A stretch of DNA of 64,000 bases from Micromonospora purpureochromogenes (GCF_900091515.1 NZ_LT607410.1:5642001-5706000), one strand, 5' to 3'. Counted from the stretch's first letter, positions 27,395-36,517 are shown. Notes: generated from the letters alone by a model not told the origin. Numbers and translations: made by a program.

Positions 27395-27650
27395 CGGCAG
27401 CCCGGCGCCAGCGTCTACTTCCTGCCGGCCTCGCTCATCCAGGACGGGCTGCCGACCCAGTGGGCCACCTGCGGGCACGGCGCCGGCGAGATCACCTGCG
27501 ACGGCGGCACCACGAGCCTCTCGATGAGCTTCTACCGGGTCGACCCGGTCCTGCACCCGGGGCGGGCCGTCGTGCGGTTCGAGCTGCACGACGCGTACCA
27601 GGGGACGACGCTGACCGAGACGACCCGGAGCGTGCGGATCCCGCGCTGGA
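27395..27650 (+). pseudogene. Gene remnant on the opposite strand between cdsA and frr
   Basis: In one plus-strand frame (about 27395-27647) nearly every codon ends in G or C and the peptide looks natural: GASVYFLPASLIQDGLPTQ, ATCGHGAGEITCDGG, SLSMSFYRVDPVLHPG, then VVRFELHDAYQGTTL and RSVRIPRW. It has two Cys and beta-rich character like a secreted domain. There is no credible start: upstream codons lose the GC3 bias. There is no in-frame stop before the frr terminator. It is therefore most likely the C-terminal fragment of a decayed gene. I do not recognise the parent family. Confidence 0.4.
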
Positions 27651-27655
27651 CGAGG

Positions 27656-27690
27656 CGAGGCCCGCTCCCCGGGTGCGGGGGCGGGCCTCG
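27656..27690 (-). terminator. Hairpin downstream of frr (distal)
   Basis: CGAGGCCCGC (27656-27665) pairs with 27681-27690, and further C/G pairs inside extend the stem. Confidence 0.6.
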
Positions 27691-27700
27691 GTGGCGTCCG

Positions 27701-27717
27701 GGACGGGCGTCCCGTCC
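27701..27717 (-). terminator. Hairpin directly after frr
   Basis: GGACGGG pairs with CCCGTCC around a 3-base loop, seven bases after the frr stop. With the distal hairpin it separates frr from cdsA. Confidence 0.55.
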
Positions 27718-27723
27718 GGGCGA

Positions 27724-28281
27724 CTACACCTCGAGCAGCTCGGTCTCCTTGTGCTTGACCAGCTCGTCGACGCTGGCGACGTACCGCTGGGTCACGTCGT
27801 CGAGCTCCTTCTCGGCGCGGCGGCCCTCGTCCTCGCCGACCTCGCCGTCCTTGACCAGCCGGTCCAGCTCTTCCTTGCCCTTGCGGCGGATGTTGCGGAT
27901 GGCCACCTTGGCCTCCTCACCCTTGTGCCGGGCCACCTTGATCATCTCGCGGCGGCGCTCCTCGGTCATCTGGGGGAGCAGGATGCGCAGCTGGTTGCCC
28001 TCGTTGTTCGGGTTCACGCCGAGGTCCGAGTCGCGGATCGCCTTCTCCATGGCGTTGATCTGCGAGTTGTCGTACGGCTTGATGATCACCATGCGCGGCT
28101 CGGGAACCCCGATGGAGGCCATCTGGGGCAGCGGGGTGGGGGTGCCGTAGTAGTCGATGACGACCTTGGAGAACATGGCGGCGTTGGCGCGGCCGGTGCG
28201 GATGGCGCCGAACTCTTCCTTGGCGTGCTCGATGGCACGGTCCATCTTCTCTTCGGCCTCGAGGAGGGTGTCGTCGATCAC
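27724..28281 (-). CDS. frr: Ribosome recycling factor
   Basis: RRF splits post-termination ribosomes together with EF-G. The length of 185 residues is standard. The N-terminal helix [28 protein letters not shown] and the domain II strand [15 protein letters not shown] are typical. So are the [20 protein letters not shown] and [20 protein letters not shown] segments and the long C-terminal helix. It lies 84 bases after pyrH and ends before two hairpins. Confidence 0.98.
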   Translation of the reverse strand: MIDDTLLEAEEKMDRAIEHAKEEFGAIRTGRANAAMFSKVVIDYYGTPTPLPQMASIGVPEPRMVIIKPYDNSQINAMEKAIRDSDLGVNPNNEGNQLRILLPQMTEERRREMIKVARHKGEEAKVAIRNIRRKGKEELDRLVKDGEVGEDEGRRAEKELDDVTQRYVASVDELVKHKETELLEV

Positions 28282-28365
28282 CGGTCTCCTCGCCTCCTTC
28301 TGTTACTCGTGGTGGGCTCTGCTGCTGTCTGTCGGAGGACCGCCGAGGCGGTCGGCCGGGGGAGT

Positions 28366-29133
28366 TCAGGCGGTGATCAGGGTACCGATCTTGTCGCCGC
28401 CGACGGCGCGAATGATCGTGTCGTCGCCCTGGGCGCCGAAGACCAGCATCGGCAGGCCGTTCTCCATGCAGAGGCTGAACGCGGCGGCGTCGGCCACCCG
28501 CAGGTTGCGGCGCAGCACCTCGGAGAAGGTGATCGAGTCGAACTTGCTGGCGGAGGGGTCGATCCGGGGGTCGGCGGTGTAGACGCCGTCGACACCGTTC
28601 TTGCTCATCAGCACCACGTCGGCGCGGATCTCCAGCGCGCGCTGGGCGGCGACGGTGTCGGTGGAGAAGTACGGCATGCCGGCGCCCGCGCCGAAGATGA
28701 CCACGCGGCCCTTCTCCAGGTGCCGGATGGCGCGCAGCGGGATGTACGGCTCCGCGACCTGGGCCATCGTGATCGCGCTCTGCACGCGGGTCTCGATGCC
28801 CTCCTTCTCCAGGAAGTCCTGGAGGGCGAGGCAGTTCATCACCGTGCCGAGCATGCCCATGTAGTCGGCCCGGGCCCGGTCCATGCCGCGCTTCTGCAGC
28901 TCGGCGCCGCGGAAGAAGTTGCCGCCGCCGACCACCACGGAGACCTGCACGCCGCGGCGGACCACGGTGGCGATCTGCCGGGCGATGGCCTGCACGACGT
29001 CCGGGTCGACGCCGATCGCCCCGCCGCCGAAGACCTCGCCGGAGAGCTTCAGCACCACCCGGCGGGCCCGCCCGGGCGGCGGCGCCGTCGGGTCGTCCGC
29101 TCCCAGGCTCCGGTCACTCACAACCTGCGTCAT
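28366..29133 (-). CDS. pyrH: Uridylate kinase (UMP kinase)
   Basis: PyrH phosphorylates UMP to UDP in pyrimidine synthesis and belongs to the amino-acid kinase fold. The protein is 255 residues with a short Pro-rich N-terminal addition. [13 protein letters not shown] binds phosphate; [36 protein letters not shown] and [14 protein letters not shown] are the expected substrate and nucleotide motifs. The ATG at 29133 has GGAAGGGCGG upstream; the in-frame start at 29229 lies inside the upstream terminator and was rejected. Confidence 0.97.
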   Translation of the reverse strand: MTQVVSDRSLGADDPTAPPPGRARRVVLKLSGEVFGGGAIGVDPDVVQAIARQIATVVRRGVQVSVVVGGGNFFRGAELQKRGMDRARADYMGMLGTVMNCLALQDFLEKEGIETRVQSAITMAQVAEPYIPLRAIRHLEKGRVVIFGAGAGMPYFSTDTVAAQRALEIRADVVLMSKNGVDGVYTADPRIDPSASKFDSITFSEVLRRNLRVADAAAFSLCMENGLPMLVFGAQGDDTIIRAVGGDKIGTLITA

Positions 29134-29197
29134 CCGCCCCGCCCTTCCCCGCGCGCACGCGCCGCGTACCGCGCAACTGCCGTTGCCGACCCTATGT

Positions 29198-29245
29198 GAC
29201 GAGGAGGCCCCGGTGCCTGTCATGTACACCGGCGGCCTCCTCGTC
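29198..29245 (-). terminator. Strong hairpin between tsf and pyrH
   Basis: GACGAGGAGGCC (29198-29209) pairs with 29234-29245, and CCGGTG (29210-29215) with 29227-29232, with a single bulged base and an 11-base loop. It lies 44 bases after tsf and separates rpsB-tsf from pyrH-frr. Confidence 0.78.
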
Positions 29246-29288
29246 GACGTTCCCTGCCCTCGGGCGCGTCACACGCCCGTCCGGCGGC

Positions 29289-30116
29289 TCAGGCCTGGCC
29301 GACCTCGAACCGCAGGAAGCGGGTCACCTCGATGCCGGCCTCGGCCAGCACCTGCTTCACGGTCTTCTTGTTGTCGGCCACCGACGCCTGCTCGACCAGG
29401 ACGTAGTCCTTGAAGAAGGCGTTGACCCGACCCTCGACGATCTTCGGCAGCGCCGCCTCGGGCTTGTTCTCCTCGCGGGCGGTCTGCTCGGCGATACGAC
29501 GCTCGGACTCGACGACCTCGGCCGGCACCTCGTCCCGGGTGAGGTACTTCGGCCGCATGGCGGCGATCTGCATGGCGGCGGCGCGCGCGTCGGCGTCACC
29601 GGCCTCGTCGGTCTGGCCGGCGTACTCCACCAGCACGCCGACGGCCGGCGGCAGGTCCTGGCTCTTGCGGTGCAGGTAGACCGCGACGTTGCCGTCCAGC
29701 TTGGCGAAGCGGTTGAGCACCAGCTTCTCGCCGATCTTGGCGGACTGCACCTGGATCAGGTCAGCGACGGTCTTGCCGTCCAGCTCGGAGGCGAGCAGCT
29801 CCTCGGCGTTGCTGACGCCGCTGCGCTCGCCGTGCTCGACCAGCTGCTGGGCCAGGGCGACGAACGCCTCGTTCTTGGCGACGAAGTCGGTCTCGCAGTT
29901 GACCTCCAGCAGGGCCTTGCCGGAGTGGGCGACCAGGCCGTTGGCGGCGGTCCGGCCGGCCCGCTTGCCCACGTCCTTGGCGCCCTTGACACGCAGGATC
30001 TCGACGGCCTTGTCGAAGTCGCCCTCGGCCTCGGTCAGCGCCTTCTTGCAGTCCATCATGCCGGCGCCGGTGAGGTCGCGGAGCTTCTTGACGTCCGCGG
30101 CGGTGAAGTTGGACAT
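29289..30116 (-). CDS. tsf: Translation elongation factor Ts
   Basis: EF-Ts is the nucleotide-exchange factor of EF-Tu. The protein is 275 residues. An N-terminal UBA-like domain with [19 protein letters not shown], then [30 protein letters not shown], is followed by the core with [16 protein letters not shown] sequence (here [17 protein letters not shown]). Two dimerisation-like subdomains and the C-terminal [12 protein letters not shown] complete it. It lies downstream of rpsB across a hairpin. Confidence 0.98.
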   Translation of the reverse strand: MSNFTAADVKKLRDLTGAGMMDCKKALTEAEGDFDKAVEILRVKGAKDVGKRAGRTAANGLVAHSGKALLEVNCETDFVAKNEAFVALAQQLVEHGERSGVSNAEELLASELDGKTVADLIQVQSAKIGEKLVLNRFAKLDGNVAVYLHRKSQDLPPAVGVLVEYAGQTDEAGDADARAAAMQIAAMRPKYLTRDEVPAEVVESERRIAEQTAREENKPEAALPKIVEGRVNAFFKDYVLVEQASVADNKKTVKQVLAEAGIEVTRFLRFEVGQA

Positions 30117-30207
30117 GGCTCTCTCTTCGATGTCGGAACTGCGGGGTGGGATGGTCTGGGTGCCGGTTACCCGGATCCGGGCCGGATGTGCCCGGCGTAC
30201 CCGCCGC

Positions 30208-30239
30208 TCCCCACCGTCGGTGAAAACGGACGGTGGGGA
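30208..30239 (-). terminator. rpsB-tsf intercistronic hairpin
   Basis: TCCCCACCGTC (30208-30218) pairs with 30229-30239 around a loop with four A's. There is no T-run; it may be a partial terminator, an attenuator or an mRNA-stability element. Confidence 0.6.
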
Positions 30240-30252
30240 AGCGGCGGTGCGG

Positions 30253-31161
30253 TCACTCCGCGGCGGCGGTCGCCGGCTGCTCGGCCGGCTGCTCGGCCGG
30301 CTGCTCGGCCGGCTGCTCGGCCGGCTGCTCAGCCGGCTGCTCAGCCTGCTGCACCGGCTGCTCGTCCGCCTTCTTCGGCTCCTCGAGCAGCTCGCGCTCC
30401 CACTCGGCCAGCGGCTCGTCGGCGCCGACCTGACCCGGCTCGGGCTTCTCGTCGGTGCCCCGGCGGCGGCCGGAGCGGGCGATCAGACCGTCGGCGACGG
30501 CGGCGGCCACGACCCTGGTCAGCAGCTCGGCCGACCGGATCGCGTCGTCGTTGCCCGGGATCGGGAAGTCGACCTCGTCCGGGTCGCAGTTGGTGTCGAG
30601 CACCGCGATCACCGGGATGCCCAGCTTGCGGGCCTCGTCGACGGCGATGTGCTCCTTCTTGGTGTCGACGATCCAGACCGCGGCCGGGAGCTTCTGCATG
30701 TCCCGCAGGCCACCAAGGGTCTTGCTGAGCTTGGTCTTCTCGCGGAAGAGCTGCAGGGTCTCCTTCTTGGTGTAGCCGGCGGCGGTGCCGGTCAGGTCAC
30801 CAAGGGCCTCCAGCTCCTTCATCCGCTGCAGGCGCTTGTACACCGTCTGGAAGTTGGTCAGCATGCCGCCGAGCCAGCGGTGGTTGACGTACGGCTGGCC
30901 GACCCGGGTCGCCTGCTCGGCGATGGCCTCCTGGGCCTGCTTCTTGGTGCCGACGAAGAGGATGCTGCCACCCTCGGCGACGGTCCCACGCACGAACTCG
31001 TAGGCCTTCTCGATGTAGTCGAGGGTCTGGCGCAGGTCGATGATGTAGATACCGTTGCGCTCGGTGAAGATGAAGCGCTTCATCTTCGGGTTCCAGCGCC
31101 GGGTCTGGTGCCCGAAGTGGACACCGCTTTCCAGCAGCTGACGCATGGTCACGACGGCCAT
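30253..31161 (-). CDS. rpsB: 30S ribosomal protein S2 with acidic Ala/Glu/Gln/Pro tail
   Basis: S2 is a late-assembling 30S protein that binds near S1. It starts [19 protein letters not shown] and contains the standard [42 protein letters not shown] and [15 protein letters not shown] blocks. At 302 residues it is longer than usual; the extra 55 residues end in a tandem AEQP repeat. The ATG at 31161 is the family start; longer readings enter the leader. A -10-like TACACT lies far upstream, so the mRNA has a leader of about 170 bases. Confidence 0.98.
   Translation of the reverse strand: MAVVTMRQLLESGVHFGHQTRRWNPKMKRFIFTERNGIYIIDLRQTLDYIEKAYEFVRGTVAEGGSILFVGTKKQAQEAIAEQATRVGQPYVNHRWLGGMLTNFQTVYKRLQRMKELEALGDLTGTAAGYTKKETLQLFREKTKLSKTLGGLRDMQKLPAAVWIVDTKKEHIAVDEARKLGIPVIAVLDTNCDPDEVDFPIPGNDDAIRSAELLTRVVAAAVADGLIARSGRRRGTDEKPEPGQVGADEPLAEWERELLEEPKKADEQPVQQAEQPAEQPAEQPAEQPAEQPAEQPATAAAE
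30275..30346. repeat. 12-bp tandem repeat (6 units) in the rpsB tail
   Basis: GGCTGCTCGGCC occurs four times and GGCTGCTCAGCC twice, head to tail from 30275. The minus strand encodes AEQP units at the C-terminus of S2. Confidence 0.9.
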
Positions 31162-31523
31162 GGTGGGTACTCCTATTGTCCCTGGTTGTCCCGTCCGGCC
31201 GGCGGCCGGACGCCTGGCGCCCGGTCGTCGGCCATGACGGACCCGACCAAGATCGGGACCAGGGAGGCCGCCGCCCCACGACGAACCGTGGAGAGGGCGC
31301 GCGAGGTCGACCGCGCGAGGCGGTCGCCAGTCGACCAGTGTACGCGCCTGCCGCGCCGCCGGGCTGGCGGGTGCGCGAACCCGCCGCTTCGATGCTCCGG
31401 TCGCGAATTCGGACGCGGCACGCCGACCGGGATCTCCGGCACCTGCTCTTGCGCCGCGCCGACCGGGGCCTCGGCAGGGCGGGCCCCGTCCGGCTCGGGT
31501 CGGCCGGCGGCGTCCCGCCCGGG
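31162..31523 (-). promoter_or_regulatory. rpsB promoter and long 5' leader region
   Basis: This 362-base stretch has no gene. On the minus strand TACACT (31342-31337) is the best -10 candidate, placing the 5' end about 170 bases before rpsB. GC-rich dyads near the start (around 31195-31225) could form a leader structure for S2 autoregulation, which is known for rpsB in other bacteria. I could not identify a defined leader motif. Confidence 0.4.
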
Positions 31524-32489
31524 TCAGCCGGCGGCGAGCGCGGCGGCGAGGAAGAGCACCAGCCCGACGGTCAGGTAGGCGGTCGGCGGGCGCAGCCAGC
31601 CGCGCGCCCCGTCGGCCATCGCCAGGCCGCCGGTGCGCAGCCCGTACAGGCCGGCGGCGAAGATCGGCAGCCCGGTGACGAGGAAGGTGCCGACGACGAC
31701 GTGCGACGTCGAGACCGGGTCGCCGGTCACGCCGTGCAGCAGCACCCGGAGCGCGGGAAGCTCGAAGACCAGCACCAGCACGCCGAGGATCACCGCCAGC
31801 GCCGGCCGGCGGGTCCGGTAGACGCCGTCGGAGGGCCCGCCGGCTGGACGGTACGCCGCCTCGGGGCCCACCGCGCCGTCCAGGCGGGGCATGACCGGGG
31901 GCATCGGGCCGGTCGGCATCTCCAGCGGGTGCGCCGGCTCGGCGGGGCGGGTCGGCTCGACGATCGGGTACCCGCCCAGCGGGGCGGACCGGACCGCATC
32001 CGGCCGCTCCCCCGCCTCCACGCCGGCCGGCCCGGGGCCGCCGAGACGGTCGACACCGCTGGCCAGCGGCCCGGCACCGGTGGCGGAGAGCCGGTCGGCG
32101 GAGGTCAGCGGACCCGCGCCGGTGGTGGTGAGGGGGTCGGCGCTCTCCCGGGCCGCCCACCGGCCGCCCGGCAGTTCGCCGGAGACGTCCGGGTCGTCGG
32201 CCCGGCGCGAGCGGGTCGGGCGGTATCCCTCGGGCTCGCCCCGGGAGTCACCGAGCGGGTCCGCCGGGCCGTAACGCCCGGTCTGGCCGTACCGTCCCGG
32301 GCCGCCCGGATCGGCGAACCGGCCCTCCTCCGCGGCGCGCTGCTCGGGGGTCGGGTACTCGTCGTCCCGGATGCGGGACTCGCCCCCGCCGCGCCAGTCC
32401 GGCTCGCCGTAGCCGCGCTCCTGCCCGGCGGGGTACCAGCGCGACTCCTGATCTTCGGGATAGCTCCGTCGTGCGTCCACGTCCGGCAC
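31524..32489 (-). CDS. Membrane protein with long disordered N-terminus
   Basis: This 321-residue protein has about 195 polar N-terminal residues rich in Arg, Asp, Gly and Pro, with a duplicated [27 protein letters not shown] element. About four TM helices follow ([59 protein letters not shown]). The GTG at 32489 is the most likely start; a reading from 32648 adds Arg/Cys-rich sequence that overlaps the divergent yraN promoter. I do not recognise a family. It is transcribed towards rpsB. Confidence 0.7.
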   Translation of the reverse strand: MPDVDARRSYPEDQESRWYPAGQERGYGEPDWRGGGESRIRDDEYPTPEQRAAEEGRFADPGGPGRYGQTGRYGPADPLGDSRGEPEGYRPTRSRRADDPDVSGELPGGRWAARESADPLTTTGAGPLTSADRLSATGAGPLASGVDRLGGPGPAGVEAGERPDAVRSAPLGGYPIVEPTRPAEPAHPLEMPTGPMPPVMPRLDGAVGPEAAYRPAGGPSDGVYRTRRPALAVILGVLVLVFELPALRVLLHGVTGDPVSTSHVVVGTFLVTGLPIFAAGLYGLRTGGLAMADGARGWLRPPTAYLTVGLVLFLAAALAAG

Positions 32490-32695
32490 CGTATGCGACC
32501 CACCCCACCGGCGCCATTCGTCCCTCCCGGCACAGGTCCGGGCCCTTCGGCGGCGGAGCCCTCCCCCGCTTGACGGCCGCCGGGCCCTTAGCACGGGCCA
32601 CCCATGATCGTCCGCCCGTCCACAGGCCGGTTCCTTGTCCACAGGCACCCGCCGCCGGCCCCGGCGCGGCCGCCGGCCGGAGCACCCTGACCGGC

Positions 32696-33055
32696 ATGAC
32701 GAAGCGGAACCAGGCGGTCGGCGCGTACGGCGAGCGGTGCGCCGTCCGGCACCTGATCGGGGCCGGGCTGCGGCCGGTCGCCCGCAACTGGCGCTGCCCG
32801 GACGGGGAGATCGACATCATCGCCTGGGACGGCCCGGTGCTCGCCTTCTGCGAGGTGAAGACCAGACGCACCGACGACTACGGCACCCCGGCCGAGGCGG
32901 TCGTGCCGGCCAAGGCCCGCCGGTTGCGCGGGCTCGCCGCCCGCTGGCTGGCCGAGAGCGGGGTCGACGCCGACGAGGTGCGCTTCGACGTGCTGGCGGT
33001 CCGGCTGCCCACCGCCGGCGCGGCCAGCGTCGAGCACCTCAAGGGGGCGTTCTGA
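32696..33055 (+). CDS. YraN family protein (UPF0102), endonuclease-like fold
   Basis: This 119-residue protein of the YraN family has a PD-(D/E)xK-like core: GAYGERCAVRHLIGAGL, then NWRCPDGEIDIIAWDGPVLAFCEVKTRR with Asp/Glu/Lys in place. The family has no settled role. The conserved yraN-comM-dprA cluster suggests a link to DNA uptake or recombination. Its TGA overlaps the ATG of an 8-codon ORF that leads into comM. Confidence 0.93.
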   Translation: MTKRNQAVGAYGERCAVRHLIGAGLRPVARNWRCPDGEIDIIAWDGPVLAFCEVKTRRTDDYGTPAEAVVPAKARRLRGLAARWLAESGVDADEVRFDVLAVRLPTAGAASVEHLKGAF

Positions 33056-33081
33056 TGCGTACGCCGGGGGTGACGGCGTGA
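33055..33081 (+). CDS. Eight-codon bridging ORF between yraN and comM
   Basis: The yraN stop overlaps an ATG (TGATG, 33053-33057). That ATG opens MRTPGVTA and stops at 33079-33081, overlapping the GTG start of comM (GTGA). The chain yraN-stop/ATG/stop/GTG would hand ribosomes on step by step where comM lacks a good ribosome site. Whether the peptide itself matters is unknown. Confidence 0.45.
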   Translation: MRTPGVTA

Positions 33082-34598
33082 GCTACGCCAAGGTGTTCAG
33101 CGTGGGGCTGGTCGGGGTCACCGGCCACCTGGTCGAGGTGGAGGCCGACCTGGCCGCCGGGCTGCCGGCGGTGGTCATCTCCGGGCTGCCCGACAGCGCC
33201 CTGCACGAGGCGCGCGACCGGGTGCGGGCCGCCATCGTCAACTCGGGTCAGCGCTGGCCCAACCGGCGGATCACGCTCAACCTGCTGCCCGCGACGATGC
33301 CCAAGTACGGCTCCGCCTTCGACCTGGCCATCGCGGCGGCGGTGCTGGGCGGCTCCGGGGAGCTGCCCCTGGTGCCGCTGGACGGCGTGGTGATCCTCGG
33401 CGAGCTGGGCCTGGACGGGACGGTCCGGCCGGTACGCGGGGTGCTGCCGATGGTGGCGGCCGCGGCCCGCGCCGGGCGGGACCGGGTGATCGTGCCGGTG
33501 GAGAACGCCGCCGAGGCGGCGGTCATCCCCGGGATCCGGGTCCGGGCGGTCGACACGCTGCACCGGCTGGCCTGCTTCGTCCGCGACGGCAGCCCGTTGA
33601 TCGAGCCGCCCGCCATGCCGGCGCCGCCCCCGGTCGACGGGCCGGATCTGGCCGAGGTGGCGGGGCAGGCGCTGGGCCGCCGGGCGCTGGAGGTGGCCGC
33701 CGCCGGCGGGCACCATCTCTCCCTGCTGGGGCCGCCCGGCGCGGGCAAGACCATGCTCGCCGAGCGGCTCCCCTCGATCCTGCCGGAGCTGGACGACGCC
33801 GCCGCGCTGGAGGTCACCGCCCTGCACTCGATCGCCGGACTGCTCCCGCCGGGCGGGCGGCTGCTGCGCCGGCCGCCGTTCCAGGCGCCGCACCACACGG
33901 CGACCATCCCCTCCCTGGTCGGCGGCGGGTCCGGGCTGGCCCGGCCGGGGGCCGTCTCACTGGCCCACCGCGGCGTGCTCTTCCTCGACGAGGCGCCCGA
34001 GTTCAGCAAGGGCGCGCTGGAGGCGCTGCGGCAACCGCTGGAGCACGGCCGGATCCAGCTGGCCCGCAGCGGGGGCGGCACCGAGTACCCGGCCCGCAGC
34101 CAGTTGGTGCTGGCCGCCAATCCGTGCCCGTGCGCGAAGCCGGCCGGCGACGCGTACTGCGAGTGCAGCCCGCTGGCCCGGCGGCGGTACCTGGGCCGGC
34201 TCTCCGGGCCGTTGCTCGACCGGATCGACGTGCAGGTGAAGCTGCTGCCGGTGCGGGCGGCGGAGCTGATGGAGGCGGCCGTGGCCAGCGAGTCCTCGGC
34301 GACCGTGGCGGCCCGGGTCGCCACGGCCCGGCAGGCCGCGGCGGTGCGCTGGGCTCCGGTGGGCCGCGGGCTCAACGCCGAGATCCCCGGCCCGCACCTG
34401 CGACGGCCGCCCTGGCGGCTGCCCGCCCGGGACACCGCCGAGCTGCGCGGCCGGCTGGACTCGGGGGCCGTCTCCGCCCGTGGCTTCGACCGGATCATCC
34501 GGCTGGCCTGGACCATCGCGGACCTCGACGGGCGGGCCAGGCCGCAGCGCGAGGACGTGTTGGAGGCCATCCAACTCAGGACGGGAGAGGGAGCATGA
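33078..34598 (+). CDS. comM: YifB/ComM-type Mg chelatase-like AAA+ helicase
   Basis: This 506-residue protein belongs to the ComM family, hexameric helicases that extend branch migration in natural transformation (shown in Vibrio). It has an N-terminal Lon-substrate-like domain (KVFSVGLVGVTGHLVEVEAD, SGLPDSALHEARDRVRAAI). The AAA+ core has Walker A GPPGAGKTML (about residue 216), HHTATIPSLVGGG, Walker B LFLDEAPEF and a zinc-like cluster region NPCPCAKPAGDAYCECSP. The GTG at 33078 overlaps the bridging ORF, and the stop overlaps the dprA ATG. Confidence 0.95.
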   Translation: MSYAKVFSVGLVGVTGHLVEVEADLAAGLPAVVISGLPDSALHEARDRVRAAIVNSGQRWPNRRITLNLLPATMPKYGSAFDLAIAAAVLGGSGELPLVPLDGVVILGELGLDGTVRPVRGVLPMVAAAARAGRDRVIVPVENAAEAAVIPGIRVRAVDTLHRLACFVRDGSPLIEPPAMPAPPPVDGPDLAEVAGQALGRRALEVAAAGGHHLSLLGPPGAGKTMLAERLPSILPELDDAAALEVTALHSIAGLLPPGGRLLRRPPFQAPHHTATIPSLVGGGSGLARPGAVSLAHRGVLFLDEAPEFSKGALEALRQPLEHGRIQLARSGGGTEYPARSQLVLAANPCPCAKPAGDAYCECSPLARRRYLGRLSGPLLDRIDVQVKLLPVRAAELMEAAVASESSATVAARVATARQAAAVRWAPVGRGLNAEIPGPHLRRPPWRLPARDTAELRGRLDSGAVSARGFDRIIRLAWTIADLDGRARPQREDVLEAIQLRTGEGA

Positions 34599-35809
34599 GC
34601 ACCAGCGAGGAGCGGCTGCTGGCCCGGGTGGCGCTGACCTGGCTCACCGAGCCGGGCACCCGGTCGGTGCACCGGCTGGTCCAGCAGCTCGGCCCGGTCG
34701 CGGCGCTGGACCTGCTGCTCGACGGGGGCGCGCCGGAGGCGAGCCTGCGTACGGCGGTGTCGGCGCGCACGGCCGCCGAGGATGCCCGCGCCGTCGCCGC
34801 CGAGGCGCTCGCCCGCACCGAGCGGATCGGTGCCCGCGTCCTCACCCCGGAGGACGAGGAGTGGCCCGCCCGCCTCGACGACCTGCGCCGGCTGGTGCTG
34901 TCCGGAACGAGCCGGCGCGTCGATGTGGAGACCGCCCCGCCGCTCTGCTTCTGGGTACGCGGCGGCTGGTCGCTCGGCGAGGCGCTGGACCGTTCCGTCG
35001 CGGTGGTCGGCGCACGGGCCGCCACCGGGTACGGCCTGCACGTCGCCACCGAGATCGGGTACGGGCTGGCCGAGCGGGACTGGACGGTGGTCTCCGGCGG
35101 GGCGTTCGGCATCGACGCGGCGGCGCACCGGGGCGCGATGACCGCCGGCGGGCTGACGGTGGCCGTGCTGGCCTGCGGCGTCGACCGGCCGTACCCGATG
35201 GGCAACGCCGCCCTGTTCGACCGGATCGCCGAGACCGGGCTGCTGGTGAGCGAGTGGATGCCCGGGTCCGACCCGCTGCGGCCGAGGTTCCTGATCCGCA
35301 ACCGGGTGATCGCCGCCGCCACCCGGGGCACGGTGCTGGTGGAGGCGGCGGCCCGCAGCGGCGCGACGCAGACGGTGAACCGGGCGATCGCGATGGGCCG
35401 GCGGGCGATGGTGGTGCCGGGCCCGGTCACCTCCGCGATGTCGGTCGGGGCGCACGAGGTGCTGCGGGACCAGCCGGCCGCGCGGCTGGTGACCGGGGTG
35501 CCGCACGTGCTGGAGGAGGTCGGCCGGATCGGGACCGACCTGGCCCCGCCCGCACGAGGGCCGGAGCGCCCGGGCGACCTGCTCGACGACGAGGCGACCC
35601 TGGTGCTGGAGTCGCTGCCCCGGCGCGGGGTGGTCGGGCTCGACGCGCTCGCCGCGCGGGCCGGGGTCGACGTACGGACGGCGATGCGGAAGCTCTCCCT
35701 GCTGGAGGAGCTGGCGATGGTGCTCCGCCGGGACGGCGGGTACGCCCTGGCGCGGCCCGCCACGTCGGCGCGCGCCACCGCCGGCCCAGGGCGAGGGGCC
35801 GAAGGCTGA
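34595..35809 (+). CDS. dprA: DNA-processing protein DprA
   Basis: DprA loads RecA on incoming ssDNA. The protein is 404 residues. A SAM-like N-terminal domain is followed by the Rossmann domain with VAVVGARAATGYGLHVA, VVSGGAFGIDAAAHRGAM, LACGVDRPYP and RFLIRNRVIAAATRGTVLVEAA. A C-terminal winged-helix (DLLDDEATLVLESLPRRGV onward) completes it. The ATG at 34595 overlaps the comM stop (ATGA) and follows GGGAGAGGGAG. Natural transformation is not established in this group, so the role may be in recombination. Confidence 0.96.
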   Translation: MSTSEERLLARVALTWLTEPGTRSVHRLVQQLGPVAALDLLLDGGAPEASLRTAVSARTAAEDARAVAAEALARTERIGARVLTPEDEEWPARLDDLRRLVLSGTSRRVDVETAPPLCFWVRGGWSLGEALDRSVAVVGARAATGYGLHVATEIGYGLAERDWTVVSGGAFGIDAAAHRGAMTAGGLTVAVLACGVDRPYPMGNAALFDRIAETGLLVSEWMPGSDPLRPRFLIRNRVIAAATRGTVLVEAAARSGATQTVNRAIAMGRRAMVVPGPVTSAMSVGAHEVLRDQPAARLVTGVPHVLEEVGRIGTDLAPPARGPERPGDLLDDEATLVLESLPRRGVVGLDALAARAGVDVRTAMRKLSLLEELAMVLRRDGGYALARPATSARATAGPGRGAEG

Positions 35810-35815
35810 CCGGGC

Positions 35816-36154
35816 TCAGTCCCCCTCGAACCGGATCTCCAGGTCACGCTCGCGTACGCACCGGCGGACCAGCACCGCGACCCGCCGCACCTGCACGGTC
35901 TCGGCCGGAGTGCGGGCGGCTTCGACCAGGCAGTCCAGTTCGGTCAGGAGCTGGGGTGCCCGCTCCGCCCCGACCACCAGCTCACCGAGCGGGTCGACCC
36001 GATCCAGCGTCGGGGTGCGTCCGCCGCCCCGCCCCCGCTTCAGCAGATCGAGCAGCAAATCGTCGGGGTCGGGCACCACCTGCGCCGCGACCGCGGACGG
36101 CCGACGGCCCGGGCCGCCCCGGACCAGCCGGTAGAGGACGACGTCCAGGCCCAT
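35816..36154 (-). CDS. Hypothetical protein (112 residues)
   Basis: This small acidic/Arg-rich protein starts MGLDVVLYRLVRGG and has RRVAVLVRRCVRERDLEIRFEGD at the end. The ATG at 36154 has GGAGGAGGGG upstream, which favours it over an in-frame start at 36250. It is convergent with dprA, only 6 bases apart. I recognise no domain; an Ile/Leu helix pattern suggests an alpha-helical cytoplasmic protein. Confidence 0.65.
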   Translation of the reverse strand: MGLDVVLYRLVRGGPGRRPSAVAAQVVPDPDDLLLDLLKRGRGGGRTPTLDRVDPLGELVVGAERAPQLLTELDCLVEAARTPAETVQVRRVAVLVRRCVRERDLEIRFEGD

Positions 36155-36430
36155 GAGCGGTCCCCTCCTCCCGTCGGCGTCCCCGCCGAGGCAACCGGGC
36201 GACGGCGCACGCACCGTCCCTGCCTCCAGTCTCCCCGGCCACGCCACCACCGGCCAGCACCGACGGCGTGCCGCCGCGCAAGGTCAGGTCTTCTGTGCCC
36301 ACGCCGCGCCCCTGGGACGGAACGGCTGGGCCGTGGGCGTCCTCGCGCAGCTCGTCGCGGGGTCGACCGCCTGGGCCTCCGCGGGCGTCGTGTCGATGCG
36401 CAGCATTCTGCCGACCGCCCGGCACGCGCT
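36155..36430. other. Gap before the xerC leader; no supported gene
   Basis: A minus-strand reading (36284-36460) has good GC3 but its ATG lies inside the xerC leader ORF and there is no ribosome site. I see no RNA or repeat here. Confidence 0.4.
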
Positions 36431-36436
36431 TACGCT
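36431..36436 (+). promoter_or_regulatory. -10 box TACGCT for the xerC leader ORF
   Basis: TACGCT is followed by 6 bases and the ATG at 36443, the leaderless arrangement seen elsewhere in this window. Confidence 0.5.
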
Positions 36437-36442
36437 GAGCCC

Positions 36443-36517
36443 ATGCCAGGCGGACGTCATGCGGTGCCAGGCCTCCCCGCTCCGGCCTGCCCGTCGACGG
36501 CACGGGCGGGGCGATGA
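36443..36517 (+). CDS. 24-residue leader ORF overlapping xerC
   Basis: The ATG 36443 starts a 24-codon ORF (MPGGRHAVPGLPAPACPSTA and four more residues) that stops at 36515-36517, overlapping the xerC ATG at 36514 (ATGA). It begins 6 bases after TACGCT, so it would be translated leaderless and deliver ribosomes to xerC. The peptide sequence shows no known motif. Confidence 0.4.
   Translation: MPGGRHAVPGLPAPACPSTARAGR

Noticed and set aside
31162..31523. Riboswitch or ribosomal leader upstream of rpsB
   Set aside because: GC-rich dyads exist but I could not match a defined leader structure, so only a tentative regulatory region was listed.
36284..36460. Small minus-strand ORF with good GC3 upstream of xerC
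   Set aside because: Its start lies within the xerC leader ORF, there is no ribosome site or promoter, and the peptide matches nothing I know.
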